A DNA stretch of 64,000 nucleotides from Albugo candida (lineage: Eukaryota > Oomycota > Peronosporomycetes > Albuginales > Albuginaceae). A program made the translations under genes and the position numbers. Shown here in pieces: positions 1 to 10,699 of this stretch. The DNA lies in the NCBI GenBank assembly GCA_905220665.1, contig CAJNAR010000150.1, positions 372,001 to 436,000 on the forward strand. Direction: 5' to 3'. Under the pieces are notes generated by a model. It saw only the letters and a program-made list of their open reading frames with translations, made no database searches and had not been told where the DNA came from. The stretch's first letter is position 1, and each line of letters starts with the position of its first letter.

Positions 1-121
1 AAGTGCGTGATCAATTGCACGTACAATTGAAACTGGACCTTCGCTGAAAGCAAATAGCAAGTGCTACGATCAAGAATGAGCAATAGAGAACGCAGGCATG
101 TAGATCGTGGAAAAATGACAT

Positions 122-1117
122 TCATATTGTGGTATTGCCACTATAAAATCTGATAAGACGTGTTCTTTGATCAAATTCGGTTTTAAACTCCTCCAGATGT
201 AATTTCCCAGTTTCAATGTTTTTCGAAACGCGACCCAAGTAAGGGATTCCTGTCAGTTGCAGCACTTTTTCGCCAAATTCTTTGTTTCGGAAGGAATTGT
301 CCGTGCTATCCCATTCCTCGTACGAGTTGGAAACGATGACTTTTAGCATCACAGCCGAATCCGGGGCAGTGGTGTTAAAGTAGTACATGGTGGCGACTTC
401 AGCCCGATCACAAAAAGGGCACCAAAGTCTCCCATTGAATTTGTGCCGGCCTGAAATGAAATTTATGAACAATGGGTACGTGTTATCGTACTTGTCCAAG
501 TAGTCGATGACATCTTTCGCATTATAGAACATGAAGACATGATTTTTGCGGTAGGTGATCAGTGTGGGCACACGAAATACATAATCCAATAGCTCCTTAT
601 CCAAGCAAAAATTCTCCGTAAGCATGTTTGAAGAGTTCCCATTTCCATCGTAACGCATCACTGTTGGGATATTATCGATGTAAAATAATTGATTTTGTCG
701 AAATTCATTTTGCATATCTTTCCATTCGGCACGATCACCAACATAAATTTCTAATAAAGTTGAGTCCATAGGAGCGCGAGTAAAAGCTCTTTCAATCGGA
801 GCTTTAGCGCGTCGACAGTCGCTGCACCAATAGTTACCGTCCTCATCAAGACTGCTCACGAATAACAAATACAAGTGACCGCTTTTCTGTACGTCATACT
901 CGCTCACGAATTTGTGAGCATCCGGGAATCCATCGATTGTGAGTTTTCGTTTAATCAACTGAGTGGATGTCGGCGGCATATCAGCGAAAGGATTTGTCGT
1001 CACCGAGACGAATCTGTAGACACACATCATCGAGATGAGTGTCAGGAACGCGAATGCTACCTGCATTAGTCGCATGTTTGTGAGCGCACTTTGCGTTTTG
1101 GTCCCACTGGATTTCAT
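122..1117 (-). CDS. Membrane-anchored protein with two TXNDC17-type (DUF953) thioredoxin-like domains
   Basis: Single exon, 331 aa, ATG at 1117. A hydrophobic stretch at about residues 16-38, after a basic start, reads as a signal anchor or transmembrane helix. Two thioredoxin-fold units follow, about 60-185 and 195-325. Each has a redox pair in a W-C-x-x-C context: WCSDC (97-101) and WCPFC (232-236). In the TXNDC17/TRP14 family the motif is W-C-P-D-C. The first unit keeps the Asp, the second has Phe there, so the two halves may differ in redox behaviour. TXNDC17 itself is a single-domain soluble protein, so duplication plus a membrane anchor is a different arrangement. Substrate and membrane are not evident. 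A disulphide reductase or isomerase role in the secretory pathway is inferred from the anchor and CxxC pairs. Confidence 0.75.
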   Translation of the reverse strand: MKSSGTKTQSALTNMRLMQVAFAFLTLISMMCVYRFVSVTTNPFADMPPTSTQLIKRKLTIDGFPDAHKFVSEYDVQKSGHLYLLFVSSLDEDGNYWCSDCRRAKAPIERAFTRAPMDSTLLEIYVGDRAEWKDMQNEFRQNQLFYIDNIPTVMRYDGNGNSSNMLTENFCLDKELLDYVFRVPTLITYRKNHVFMFYNAKDVIDYLDKYDNTYPLFINFISGRHKFNGRLWCPFCDRAEVATMYYFNTTAPDSAVMLKVIVSNSYEEWDSTDNSFRNKEFGEKVLQLTGIPYLGRVSKNIETGKLHLEEFKTEFDQRTRLIRFYSGNTTI

Positions 1118-1195
1118 AACGTGTCCGCTGAGTAAGAAATTCTCCCGGTTGAGATTAAACGGTGTAATTATGGAACACTGTCTCGCCTCTACTTT

Positions 1196-1477
1196 TTACT
1201 GTGGCACGCCCCAATCTAAATATCGTTTATATTTCGAAATTGATGAGGCGAAACTAAAACTAGTTGGCATTTTCTGGCGATTTTGGTGGTCCTCCGCCCG
1301 GAAAAATAGTTCTCTGCCTTCATCTACTTGGACTTGTAGAATGCTGTTCAAATTGACCATACGGTGCAGCTGTGAAAGCCAGTGGTATAGAATTGTCACC
1401 ATGCGACAACTAGTTACCTGCTGGTTTCTTGCTGTTTGTCGCGAAACGTCTTCTTTCCGCAAGAACCCATCAATCAC
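1196..1477 (-). CDS. Possible small gene or terminal exon, unrecognised
   Basis: Open frame of up to 93 aa ending in TAA. The first in-frame ATG gives 68 aa, and the longer form would need a GTG start. Inside it an AG-gtaact...ttcacag-CTG pair (about 1365-1415) would make a clean phase-0 intron, suggesting a spliced gene reaching towards 1555, where another ATG opens a matching composition. I could not reconcile that first segment with the rest without a one-base shift. No family was recognised. It lies in the 480-bp space between two divergently transcribed genes, so it could also be an antisense accident. Confidence 0.25.
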   Translation of the reverse strand: MIDGFLRKEDVSRQTARNQQVTSCRMVTILYHWLSQLHRMVNLNSILQVQVDEGRELFFRAEDHQNRQKMPTSFSFASSISKYKRYLDWGVPQ

Positions 1478-1600
1478 TCATTAACTGTATAGACGGAAGA
1501 GGAAGCGTATCTTTTTGAAAAGCAGTACAAATTCTTTGACTGCGACATCTTCAAATAATAACTTGCGTTAAGTCATCGAAAGAATTTGACTTGAATTCCG

Positions 1601-2971
1601 ATGAAATCTCCCAGTCCACATCCTGCGATTTACAGTAATTCCCTGGAGCAATTTCATGGAGTACGAAAGTTCTGGGAACAACAAATTGCGAATAGCAGTT
1701 CATCCTTGAGCAAACAGCAAGATATATCGACTCCTCCTCCCTTGACAGAAACGCTCACACCGTTAAATACTTGCATACAAGACATCAAGACACGTCAAGA
1801 ACGAGTCCAAACACTCGACGCCTGGAATCCAACCGTCATAGCGTGTCGTGAACGAGGTCATACTATGTCCAAGATTGAGATTGTTCCACATCGTGATAAC
1901 GTGAGAGATTCCCCAAAATTTGCATTAGGAGATCGAAGCTTTTTGTCGGCAAAGATGCAATCCGTGCTAGTCACATTAAAGAGGAAAATTGACTTCTCTT
2001 CACCAAGTGGAAGTCCGGTTACCATCGCAAACGTGCCAAGTACCCCGAGAGTACAGAAGGGTGCAAACGAGGTTGATAATGGGCTTGATTCTGGTGTCAA
2101 ACACTCTCAACAGACCAGAACACTTTTTTCAAAATTAGATATGGTGAAGACGACACTGTCAGGATGGAAAGGTGGAAGCGGATCCAAGCCTACAAGCCCT
2201 GAAGCACGTCGTATCGAGACACCGTGCCCTGAAGCCTACAATGTGCACCATCCTGTCAACTCCATTAAAAAATGGTCAAAAAATGCTGCTAATGATATGG
2301 ACAGTTGTGCACTATTGGCCGAGTTGATTGTGATTGATGCCATAGCCATCAGCGACTTGGAACCGGTGACGGCTTTGGAGGGAGAAAGCTGTCTACCGTA
2401 TCTGGTCATAAATGTTGATACTTCTATGCGGAAGACTAGAAAGCTGCAAAATACCCAGGCATCAAAATTTGAAGAGCGCTTCGTATTTCTGAGCTCGCTA
2501 AAACCCGGTTTGCACGACAAAGAATTGATGTCTGTAGCAGTAATGAATGAGAATAGTGCTGAACCGGGCAAGCATATCGGACAAGTCTACATCGACCTCT
2601 GTGTTGCTCAAAACGAATCTTTTGCTGGCTGGTACACTCTTACAGATGCCGATCACAGACATTGTGGCAGCGTTTATATTGTGTTTCGGCGACTGCCGAT
2701 TACAACTGTCGAGGCTCTCGCTGCAGCGAAAGAGTTAGCTTCTGCAGAAAGGAGTTTGAATTCCACTGATAAAGACGATTACCACAGCATACTCCCGGAT
2801 GTATGGCCTTCCTATAGTGAACAACCTGCCTCGCATGACGAAGATCATTCTGCATCATCACCAGGAGGAGCATCGTCATGGCCTCTGAATGGCCTTAAGC
2901 GAAAATTAACTTGGGGGAGATATGGAGACATCGATGCGAGAACGGAGAATCCACGCAGAAATGTCTTTTAG
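1601..2971 (+). CDS. C2-domain-like protein
   Basis: Single exon, 456 aa, ATG at 1601. The first ~230 residues are Ser/Pro/Thr-rich and look disordered. From about 235 to 375 there is a beta-rich module starting with alternating hydrophobics (ALLAELIVIDA) and ending in GSVYIVFRRL. This order (strand, variable loop with Asp, strand, GxVxIxF-like last strand) is that of a C2 domain. The Ca-binding Asp cluster is not obvious, so lipid or protein binding without calcium is more likely. The C-terminal ~80 residues are acidic to basic and low in complexity. It ends 16 bp from the stop of the convergent dehydratase gene. Function unknown. Confidence 0.55.
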   Translation: MKSPSPHPAIYSNSLEQFHGVRKFWEQQIANSSSSLSKQQDISTPPPLTETLTPLNTCIQDIKTRQERVQTLDAWNPTVIACRERGHTMSKIEIVPHRDNVRDSPKFALGDRSFLSAKMQSVLVTLKRKIDFSSPSGSPVTIANVPSTPRVQKGANEVDNGLDSGVKHSQQTRTLFSKLDMVKTTLSGWKGGSGSKPTSPEARRIETPCPEAYNVHHPVNSIKKWSKNAANDMDSCALLAELIVIDAIAISDLEPVTALEGESCLPYLVINVDTSMRKTRKLQNTQASKFEERFVFLSSLKPGLHDKELMSVAVMNENSAEPGKHIGQVYIDLCVAQNESFAGWYTLTDADHRHCGSVYIVFRRLPITTVEALAAAKELASAERSLNSTDKDDYHSILPDVWPSYSEQPASHDEDHSASSPGGASSWPLNGLKRKLTWGRYGDIDARTENPRRNVF

Positions 2972-2987
2972 TGTTTTATTAAGTCCG

Positions 2988-4097
2988 CTAATTCTTTGAT
3001 TTTGATTTGATTTCTGACATGTCTCCTTCCACCATCTCTTTAACTAACTGAGAGAAGTTGACAGTGGGTGACCAGCCAAGTATTGTGCGGGCCTTTGTAG
3101 CATCTCCGACGAGATGATCTACTTCTGTTGGTCGGAAATATTTAGGATCAACACGTACCAGGACGCGATTGGTATGACTATCGATGCCGACTTCTTCCAC
3201 AGAGCCACGCATTCCTTGCCATACAACTAGGATGCCAACATGCGAGAAAGCAAGCTCCACAAACTCACGGACCGAATGCGCTTCTCCTGTAGCCACGACA
3301 AAATCTTGAGGATCATTATGCTGCATCATTCTCCACATACATTCGACATAGTCTCTTGCATGACCCCAGTCTCGTTTAGCATCCAAATTTCCAAGATAGA
3401 GGCAATCTTGATACCCTTCATTGATGCGTACAACCGCGCGGGTAATCTTGCGAGTCACGAATGTTAGCCCCCGGCGTGGACTCTCGTGATTAAATAAGAT
3501 TCCATTCACTGCAAATATTTTATATGCTTCTCTGTAATTAACGACCGACCAATATGCAAATTGCTTTGCAACACCGTACGGAGATCGCGGGTAAAAAACC
3601 GTCTGTTCATTTTGTGGCGTTTCTCGAGCGTTCCCGTAGAGCTCACTCGTGGAAGCTTGATAAAACCGCACCGTGTCTTCCATCTTGCATGTACGAATAC
3701 AATTTAATAATCGTAGAGTGCCGAGTGCATTCACATCGGCAGTGTATTCTGGCAACTCAAAGGATACTCGTACATGGGAGAGCGCACCTAAACTATATAT
3801 TTCATGAGGTCTTACGGTTGCCACAATATGACAAAGTCTTGAAGAATCAGTAAGATCACCATAATGCAGGAATAACGACACATCCTTACAGTGAGGGTCT
3901 TTGTACAAATGATCAATGCGATTTGTGTTAAAATTCGATGCTCGTCGTATTATTCCATGCACAATATAATTTTTGGAAAGTAAGAGTTCGGCAAGGTATG
4001 ATCCATCTTGACCTGTGATTCCAGTTATAAGCGCTATTTTACGCATTGCTGGTTCAATTTTCGGTACTGAGGTATTCTCATTCACAAATCTGGTCAT
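2988..4097 (-). CDS. GMD: GDP-mannose 4,6-dehydratase
   Basis: Single exon, 369 aa, ATG at 4097. It converts GDP-D-mannose to GDP-4-keto-6-deoxymannose, the first step towards GDP-fucose and related deoxy-sugars, in the cytosol. It is an extended SDR: Rossmann motif [16 protein letters not shown] near the N-terminus, [13 protein letters not shown] (NADP-binding RR), the ASTSELYG segment, and catalytic SPYGVAK (Tyr-x3-Lys). Family sequences usually begin near MRKIALITG, so the first ~17 residues are an extension. Length matches the family. The start lies 120 bp from the IMPDH start on the other strand, a short shared promoter. Confidence 0.95.
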   Translation of the reverse strand: MTRFVNENTSVPKIEPAMRKIALITGITGQDGSYLAELLLSKNYIVHGIIRRASNFNTNRIDHLYKDPHCKDVSLFLHYGDLTDSSRLCHIVATVRPHEIYSLGALSHVRVSFELPEYTADVNALGTLRLLNCIRTCKMEDTVRFYQASTSELYGNARETPQNEQTVFYPRSPYGVAKQFAYWSVVNYREAYKIFAVNGILFNHESPRRGLTFVTRKITRAVVRINEGYQDCLYLGNLDAKRDWGHARDYVECMWRMMQHNDPQDFVVATGEAHSVREFVELAFSHVGILVVWQGMRGSVEEVGIDSHTNRVLVRVDPKYFRPTEVDHLVGDATKARTILGWSPTVNFSQLVKEMVEGDMSEIKSKSKN

Positions 4098-4217
4098 GAG
4101 TAGCCATTTTTGTATTTATAACCACTTGTACTTATTCATCAAATTGGATTGGCTGTAAACCCTTTGTTCGGATTCACTGGCCAAAAGCTCTCATCACACT
4201 TGACTCTGATACTTATC

Positions 4218-5726
4218 ATGACAAACGCATTTGAAGACGGTGAATCCGCAGCGAATCTGTTTGGGAAGAAAAATGCTGGTGTTGCATACACATATGATGA
4301 TCTGATCTTGCTGCCAGGTCACATAAATTTTGGAGTCGATTCAGTCAGACTGGAAAGTAAAATCACTAAAAACATCTCACTACACCTTCCATTGATAAGC
4401 TCGCCGATGGATACTGTGACTGAGCATAATATGGCGATTGGAATGGCACTTCACGGAGGAATTGGAATAATCCACTACAATATGAGCATTGAGGAGCAGT
4501 GCAAAGAAGTTCGGCTCGTTAAAAAATTTGAAAATGGATTCATCACGCATCCGCAATGTTTATCACCAACGAATTCATTAGCAGACGTAGATCGTATAAA
4601 ATCTGAATTCGGCTTTGCAGGCATCCCAATTACTGAAAGTGGAAAGATAGGAAGCGTTTTGGTCGGCATCGTAAGCAACCGCGATATTGATTTCATTGAG
4701 GATCGTACAACTCTGCTAAGTGAAGTGATGACCACGGACTTGGTTACTGCTGCCGAAGGAATTTCCCTTGTCGAAGCAAACAAAATTCTCAAAGACAGCA
4801 AGAAAGGAAAATTACCAATTGTGAATGCCAAAGGTGAACTCGTTTCGCTGATCTCTCGTCGCGATCTTTTAAAAAATCGTGAGTTCCCGCATGCATCAAA
4901 GGATTCCAACAAGCAGCTGCTGGTCGGTGCGGCTATCGGAACTCGTCTTCATGACCGTAAAAGATGTTCCGCGCTGGTCGATGCTGGCGTTAATTTGATC
5001 GTTATCGACTCTTCTCAGGGTGACTCTATCTTTCAGATTGAGCTGATCCAGTGGATCAAATCGACTCATCCAACCGTTGATGTAATCGGCGGCAATGTAG
5101 TAACCCGACGACAAGCGCATAGCTTGATCGAAGCAGGGGCGGATGGTTTGAAGATCGGCATGGGTGTCGGCTCCATTTGTACAACACAGGAAGTTTGTGC
5201 TGTTGGGCGCGCTCAAGCTTCTGCAGTCTACGAGACAGCGACTTACGCCAGAAAGTTTAATGTTCCAGTAATTGCGGATGGAGGCATTGGAAGTTGTGGG
5301 CACATCATCAAGGCGCTATCTTTGGGTGCCGCTGCAGTTATGTGTGGATCCCTTTTCGCTGGAACCGAAGAAGCTCCTGGTCAATACTACTTCCAGGATG
5401 GTGTTCGTTTGAAGAAGTATCGTGGAATGGGATCTGTAGAGGCAATGGTACAAGGATCATCGAAGCGTTATTTTGCTCATTCAGCTTCTGTAAAAGTCGC
5501 TCAGGGCGTTACAGGCGCGGTTGTAGACAAAGGAACATTGAAGGAATATCTTCCGTATTTGCAGCAGGGCATTCGACACGGATTGCAAGATTTAGGGTAT
5601 GACTCCATCATCAAGCTGCACGCAGCGTTGCATCAAGAACAGCTACGTTTCGAGTTGCGTACACCTGCAGCTCAACGTGAGGGAAACGTGCACTCATTAT
5701 ATTCCTACGAGAAGCGCTTGTACTAA
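4218..5726 (+). CDS. IMPDH: Inosine-5'-monophosphate dehydrogenase
   Basis: I take ATG 4218 as the start (502 aa), because upstream in-frame codons lack an ATG. It oxidises IMP to XMP with NAD, the committed step of guanine nucleotide synthesis. TIM-barrel motifs are present: [11 protein letters not shown] near the N-terminus, [17 protein letters not shown], and the active-site Cys loop [11 protein letters not shown]. The flap region has MGSVEAM, and [14 protein letters not shown] follows. Two CBS repeats (Bateman module) sit at about residues 95-215, with MTTDLVTA and SRRDLLK. Family members usually have GSGSICITQEV, so GVGS and T for I are mild variants. It is divergent from GMD, and its stop overlaps an antisense micro-ORF by two bases. 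Confidence 0.95.
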   Translation: MTNAFEDGESAANLFGKKNAGVAYTYDDLILLPGHINFGVDSVRLESKITKNISLHLPLISSPMDTVTEHNMAIGMALHGGIGIIHYNMSIEEQCKEVRLVKKFENGFITHPQCLSPTNSLADVDRIKSEFGFAGIPITESGKIGSVLVGIVSNRDIDFIEDRTTLLSEVMTTDLVTAAEGISLVEANKILKDSKKGKLPIVNAKGELVSLISRRDLLKNREFPHASKDSNKQLLVGAAIGTRLHDRKRCSALVDAGVNLIVIDSSQGDSIFQIELIQWIKSTHPTVDVIGGNVVTRRQAHSLIEAGADGLKIGMGVGSICTTQEVCAVGRAQASAVYETATYARKFNVPVIADGGIGSCGHIIKALSLGAAAVMCGSLFAGTEEAPGQYYFQDGVRLKKYRGMGSVEAMVQGSSKRYFAHSASVKVAQGVTGAVVDKGTLKEYLPYLQQGIRHGLQDLGYDSIIKLHAALHQEQLRFELRTPAAQREGNVHSLYSYEKRLY

Positions 5727-6125
5727 TCTAAATAAGAGTACAGAGTTGTAAGAGTCTTGTGCTGTTTCTTTTCTACCAAACGATGTCTTGGTAGAGCAAG
5801 TGCACCCCACGTTCCGATGTACGGAACGAGACGCGCCATAGAGTTGTTGTTGTGGGTCATGACTATCGTAGACGCGCGCAAGGAATTATCGTGTAGTGAA
5901 TTGTCTACATTTGTAATTGCTATTTCTATACCTCTCTGACTCCTATCAAGGCTCTCCCTATTTAACTCGAAAGCGCCTGTCTTACGCAGCAACTGATAGG
6001 TGTCGAGCGGCTGAGTAGTGAGCAGAGGTTTAATACAGTCACTACCTCGTGCTTGTTCTCACGTGTCATTATCATAGAATAAAATTGCTTGAAAGGCGTA
6101 AGTTACCGCTGAAAGGACCACAGAT
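5727..6125. other. Intergenic; one doubtful antisense micro-ORF
   Basis: No recognised gene. On the minus strand a 45-codon ORF (ATG 5860, stop at 5723) has a plausible composition: short hydrophobic centre (VPYIGTWGALAL) followed by a basic, polar tail. It overlaps the IMPDH stop by two bases. It resembles small mitochondrial inner-membrane subunits in style only; no family was recognised and I do not call it a gene. The remainder would hold the promoter of the kinase gene at 6126. Confidence 0.3.
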
Positions 6126-8764
6126 ATGCCACTAGCTGTCGGCGCGATAAGAGATGCTGTGCGGAGCAAGAGCATCGGGCTTAGTATCACTGGAAATATA
6201 AGCAGTATCTTCAATCGTGCCGTCCCTGGATCCAGCACTACTGAGGAGAGCACGGCATCGTCTGCATCCAATCCGACTACGAGCTGCACAAACACATCTG
6301 AAAATGGACCCTTGTATGATGATGTTGACGAGCAAGAACGTACTAAGTATCGACAGCGACTAAATTCCTTACCTCAACCTCTGGAGCGCTCGCACGGATC
6401 ATCTCCTCCAGAGCATGATGATCATTCGACTTCGTATGTTGAACCACCATCGCCTCCTTCATTGCCTCCTGGTGGTGTCTATGAAGCGGCCACTACGAAT
6501 GTGCAAGCTAAAATGAAAGGCATGGATATGTATCAAGAATCAACTGCCTCGCTTGTAAGCACAGCTACACAATTCTATCTTTCCCTCATGTAGTTTAATT
6601 CGTACTGATAGGACGATGAGTCAGTGAAATGCAGCGTCTTCTTATCGAAAACCTGCTCCTTTTCGGATCGCTTAGTGATTTTTATCGGTGACAGTGATGG
6701 ATCACCAGCCGGTATTTGGAGTGCGAAGCTATGTGTGCGCTCTGGTCGAGAAGGAGGAGGAATATTCAAAGGAGCTCTCGGATCCATGTTACCGTATATC
6801 GTCAAAGCAAAAACTGATAAGCTGGGGATAATTTTGTTCGATGATGTTTTCAAGGACCTGGTGGACCAAAATGGCGCCATAGATGTTCGTATATTCCTGC
6901 ATAATCCCGGGCTGGTAACGAATCTCACATTTTGTAGATGAAGAAAGCTGTAATGCGATTTATTGCTGGATGGCGAGCGCATGTACTGACATCAAGAGCC
7001 ACCCACGTGTTTATTGCTGCATATCGTGATGGTGGTCAGTTGCTGGTTGGAGCGCTTCGTAACCATTTTGCCGAGATGCAAAGACATGTCAGCGGGTTGG
7101 CGTTTCTTCAGAGTACACACAAAGTTCAAGCCGATGATCCTTATGTGTTAAAGAAATTACTAGCACAATGGGCAGTGAATTATGCAGTGGACAAAACAAA
7201 TTGTTTCACTCGACTAGAACTAAAAGAAAGAAGCGTTGGCTGCGTCTGTCTTTCAGCAGGATTGGAGACTACAGAAGGAAGTCTGCTTCAAAGTGTTGTT
7301 GACTCTGTATTCGCCAGCTTTAAAGCGCGTTGGGCTGGTTTCCGCGTCAAAAATGCCAATGTTGGGATGGAGCGTAGTTGTTACATTTGTAAATGTGTTT
7401 TCACGATGAGGAGATGGCGGCGACACTGCCGAACGTGTCAGAATCCTTGCTGTGAAAAATGTTCATCTGTTGACACCACGCGATTGGAGGGTCAAGTTCG
7501 TTTGTGTCTCACATGTAGAGCACTGCCGTCGCTGATTCAGTGGTCACGCCCACGTGCTGTTCGCACGGGAGAGAAAGCATCCGTGTTCAGTGGATCCGCT
7601 AAACCAGGAAAGATGTCTGTGGCAGATTTTGAACTGGTTACTATCATTGGTCGTGGCGCTTGTGGTAAGGTACTACTGGTGCAGAAGAAAGAGGGTGCCG
7701 ACGCTGGACATCTGTATGCCATGAAGGTACTGAAGAAAAATTGGGTCATGGATAAGGATTTAGTGACTCAAACGATGGCCGAACGACGCATTTTGCAAGA
7801 AGCGAATCACCCATATATCGTGCAACTGAAATACGCTTTTCAGAATCACGACAAACTTTACATGGTGATGGATTACTACAGTGGTGGCTCTTTAAGACAG
7901 GTACTTCGTCGACGTGGGCGATTCAGCATACGACGCGCTCAATTTTATCTGGCTCAAATACTGTTGGCGATCTCTCATTTACATTCTTCAAATATTTTGT
8001 ATCGCGATTTGAAGCTTGAAAATATAGTGATAACGGCTGATGGAAATGTGGCCTGCACTGATTTTGGTCTTTCAAAAGAAGAAATGGATGATGAAGAACG
8101 TACAAGTTCTTTTGTTGGAACTTGCGAATACCTCGCTCCCGAATTGATATTGAAAGAAGGATACGGAAAGACCGTTGATTGGTGGGCATTTGGTATTTTG
8201 GCTTATGAAATGATTCAAGGTGACTCACCATTTCGTCATCAAATTCCCACAGTTCTATTCGAAAAGATCCTTAATGAAGACCCAGTGTTTGGTGATCGTT
8301 TTCCGGCAGTTGCGGTCGATTTGATTTCAAGTTTACTCCAAAAAGATCCACAAAGGCGCCTTGGGTGCGGCTCTGAAGGTGCGGAAGAAATCAAATACCA
8401 TCCTTTTTTTGATGGCATGGACTGGCAAGCTTTGCTTGAGAAACGTATTGAAGTTCCTCGACCTCCTCATCGTTTGGAAGACGTTACAGATGAAAGTCAT
8501 CTAGCGCGAGCGATCTCGAAAACTCGCGAAGCAAGAGAAGAGATCATGCCAGATTCCCCTGTATCACTTCCCTCTTCTCCGTCTGAGCAGATGCATTTTG
8601 ATCGATTCTCCTACGTGGGATCAGACGATTGGAATCCGAGCATGGCCAATATGAATTTTGATGAATGTACTGGCGACTTTATGCCGGATACCATCAGCGA
8701 AGATCAGGTCTATGAAGAGAATGAAGAGGGTGAAGCAGATTCAACCCCGCAGTCATCACATTGA
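6126..8764 (+). CDS. AGC-family Ser/Thr kinase with FYVE-type zinc finger
   Basis: Three exons: 6126-6554, 6612-6884, 6938-8764, giving about 842 aa. Intron 1 is 57 nt (gtaagc...gatag). Intron 2 is taken as 53 nt with donor GTTCGT, a donor also used in the CDK gene here; the alternative GTAACG donor would leave a 23-nt intron. Domain order: Pro/Ser-rich N-terminus, unclassified region, FYVE-like finger at about residues 380-430 with C-x2-C pairs and RRWRRHCRTC (the R-R/K-H-C-R signature), then an AGC kinase at ~460-725. Kinase motifs: GRGACGKV, AMKVLKK, YRDLKLENI, DFGLS, GTCEYLAPE, and a C-terminal hydrophobic motif FDRFSY. The finger predicts PI3P-membrane targeting, and the activation-loop Thr plus FxxFSY predict PDK1/TORC2-type regulation. 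Confidence 0.9.
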
Positions 8765-8876
8765 AAATTGAAATATAGAGCGCTGTATTGTGCGCATCCA
8801 TGTAAATTCCCTTCAACAGTTGATATAATACAATCTTTTAAGTCGAGTACGAAGGTCTCGACGAGGGGCTATAACA

Positions 8877-10249
8877 ATGTATGGTGCTAAAATGATGCTG
8901 AAAGGATTGCGCGCCTCAGCGGCTGTGCATGCTCGTCGGGAGTGTAAGAGATCATAATTTTTTTATGTAGCAGTCCCTTTCCCAAAACTCATTTGTCCGT
9001 TATAGTCTCAACAAACATGAAGAAAATCACTGTTAAGCAGCCGATTGTGGAATTAGACGGTGATGAAATGACTCGCATTATTTGGACACATATCAAAGAA
9101 AAGTATATCTTCCCTTATTTGGATCTCAAAATTGAGTACTTTGATTTGTCGTTGCTTCATCGCGATCTAACCGGCGATCAAATCACTATCGACGCAGCAC
9201 ACGCGATAAAACAGTACAATGTTGGAATCAAATGTGCCACTATTACTCCTGATGAGCAGCGTGTTGAGGAATTCAAGCTGAGAAAAATGTATAGATCTCC
9301 CAATGGGACGATCCGAAACATCCTTAACGGGACGGTTTTTCGTGAACCCATAGTTATATCTAATATACCTCGTTTGGTTGGAGGGTGGAAAAAGCCTATC
9401 ACAGTGGGTCGTCACGCATTCGGAGATCAATACCGATCCACTGATTTCATTGCTCCTGGTCCCGGTAAATTCGAGGTCATCTACACTCCTCGTAATGGCG
9501 ATGCCAAGCAAGTTTTCCAGGTCTATGATTTTGAAGGAGCTGGTATTGGGCTCGCGATGTACAACACTGACGACTCCATATTCGGGTTTGCAAAATCCTG
9601 TTTTGAATTCGCCTTGAGTAAGGAGCAGGACCTTTATCTGAGCACCAAAAATACTATTTTGAAAAAGTATGACGGACGCTTTAAAGATATTTTCGAACAA
9701 GTGTATCAAGATGAGTACAAAGCCAAGTTTGATGCGGCAGGCATCAGCTATACACATCGCCTCATTGATGATATGGTCGCTCAAGCGTTGAAGTCGGAAG
9801 GTGGATTTGTCTGGGCATGCAAGAATTACGATGGAGATGTTCAGTCGGATATTGTTGCTCAGGGATACGGCTCTTTGGGATTGATGACTTCGGTTCTAGT
9901 TGCACCTGATGGAAAAACCGTCGAGGCTGAAGCCGCTCATGGTACAGTTACTCGTCATTGGCGTCAATATCAAAAAGGCAAAAAGACAAGCACCAATCCG
10001 ATTGCATCAATTTACGCCTGGACCCGAGGACTTGCCCACCGTGGAAGGTTAGACGGTAATCAAGATCTGATTGACTTCACATTGGATCTCGAAAAAGCCG
10101 TCGTTCAAACGGTCGAAGCTGGCCATATGACAAAGGATCTAGCGATCTGTATCCATGGTTCCAATGTCACTACGGATCAGTATCTGTATACCGAAAACTT
10201 TATGGACAAAGTCAAGGAAACTTTTGAAGCTTTGCGTAGTAGTGACTGA
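8877..10249 (+). CDS. IDH2: NADP-dependent isocitrate dehydrogenase, mitochondrial
   Basis: Two exons, 8877-8943 and 9006-10249, 436 aa, with a 62-nt intron (gtaaga...ttatag, phase 1). Exon 1 encodes an Arg/Ala-rich, acid-poor presequence beginning [15 protein letters not shown], with an R-R-E-F-S-T processing-like site spanning the junction. The enzyme proper starts at MKKITVKQ (ATG 9017). It makes 2-oxoglutarate and NADPH. Motifs: LDGDEMTRI, the Lys-Arg substrate region [22 protein letters not shown] with catalytic Asp pair, [18 protein letters not shown], and [10 protein letters not shown]. Length and motifs fit the eukaryotic homodimeric NADP type. If translation began at 9017 instead, the product would be cytosolic, so dual targeting by alternative starts is possible but unproven. 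Confidence 0.95.
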
Positions 10250-10699
10250 GTGAAAAGGTACAGATCAGATAAGAGATGTCAGACTACCGCTGTCCATGTT
10301 TTTGTTATACTATCTGCCTTGACTTGCGAATACCTTCCTGTCATGACCACGACTTTTGTATGACGTGCTCGCATCAGACGAAAGAAGCGACGTGAAGAAC
10401 GATACAGTCCTGCTGTCACAAACTGAGATTGATCTATCGTTTCTTGAACTCTTTGTTGTGACATCAAATCGCCATTACGTCACAAGGAATTGGCTATTAT
10501 TGAGCAGATTGTCTCATAATGAGGCCTCTTTCATGGTATAAATCGTTTACCTTTGCTGTAGCCAAACTGAATTGAAAACCTTGATCAGGTCGTTCACATC
10601 ATTGAAGTGTGATGTAAGTTGTGCGCTATTAATATACAAGCATTTTCGTTGACTGAACAGCTAACATTGGATTTCTGTACCGGAGATTCTGGTTTTGTG
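10250..10699. other. Intergenic, nothing recognised
   Basis: No supported gene on either strand. Short ORFs here are unrelated in composition to their neighbours. A gtaagt at 10614 followed by ...gaacag at 10662 could be a 5'-UTR intron of the next gene, since the open frame upstream of ATG 10700 begins only with a TTG codon. Confidence 0.4.

Noticed and set aside
9167..9784. 205-codon minus-strand ORF inside the IDH gene
   Set aside because: Codon-mirror shadow of a highly conserved plus-strand enzyme; no independent resemblance.
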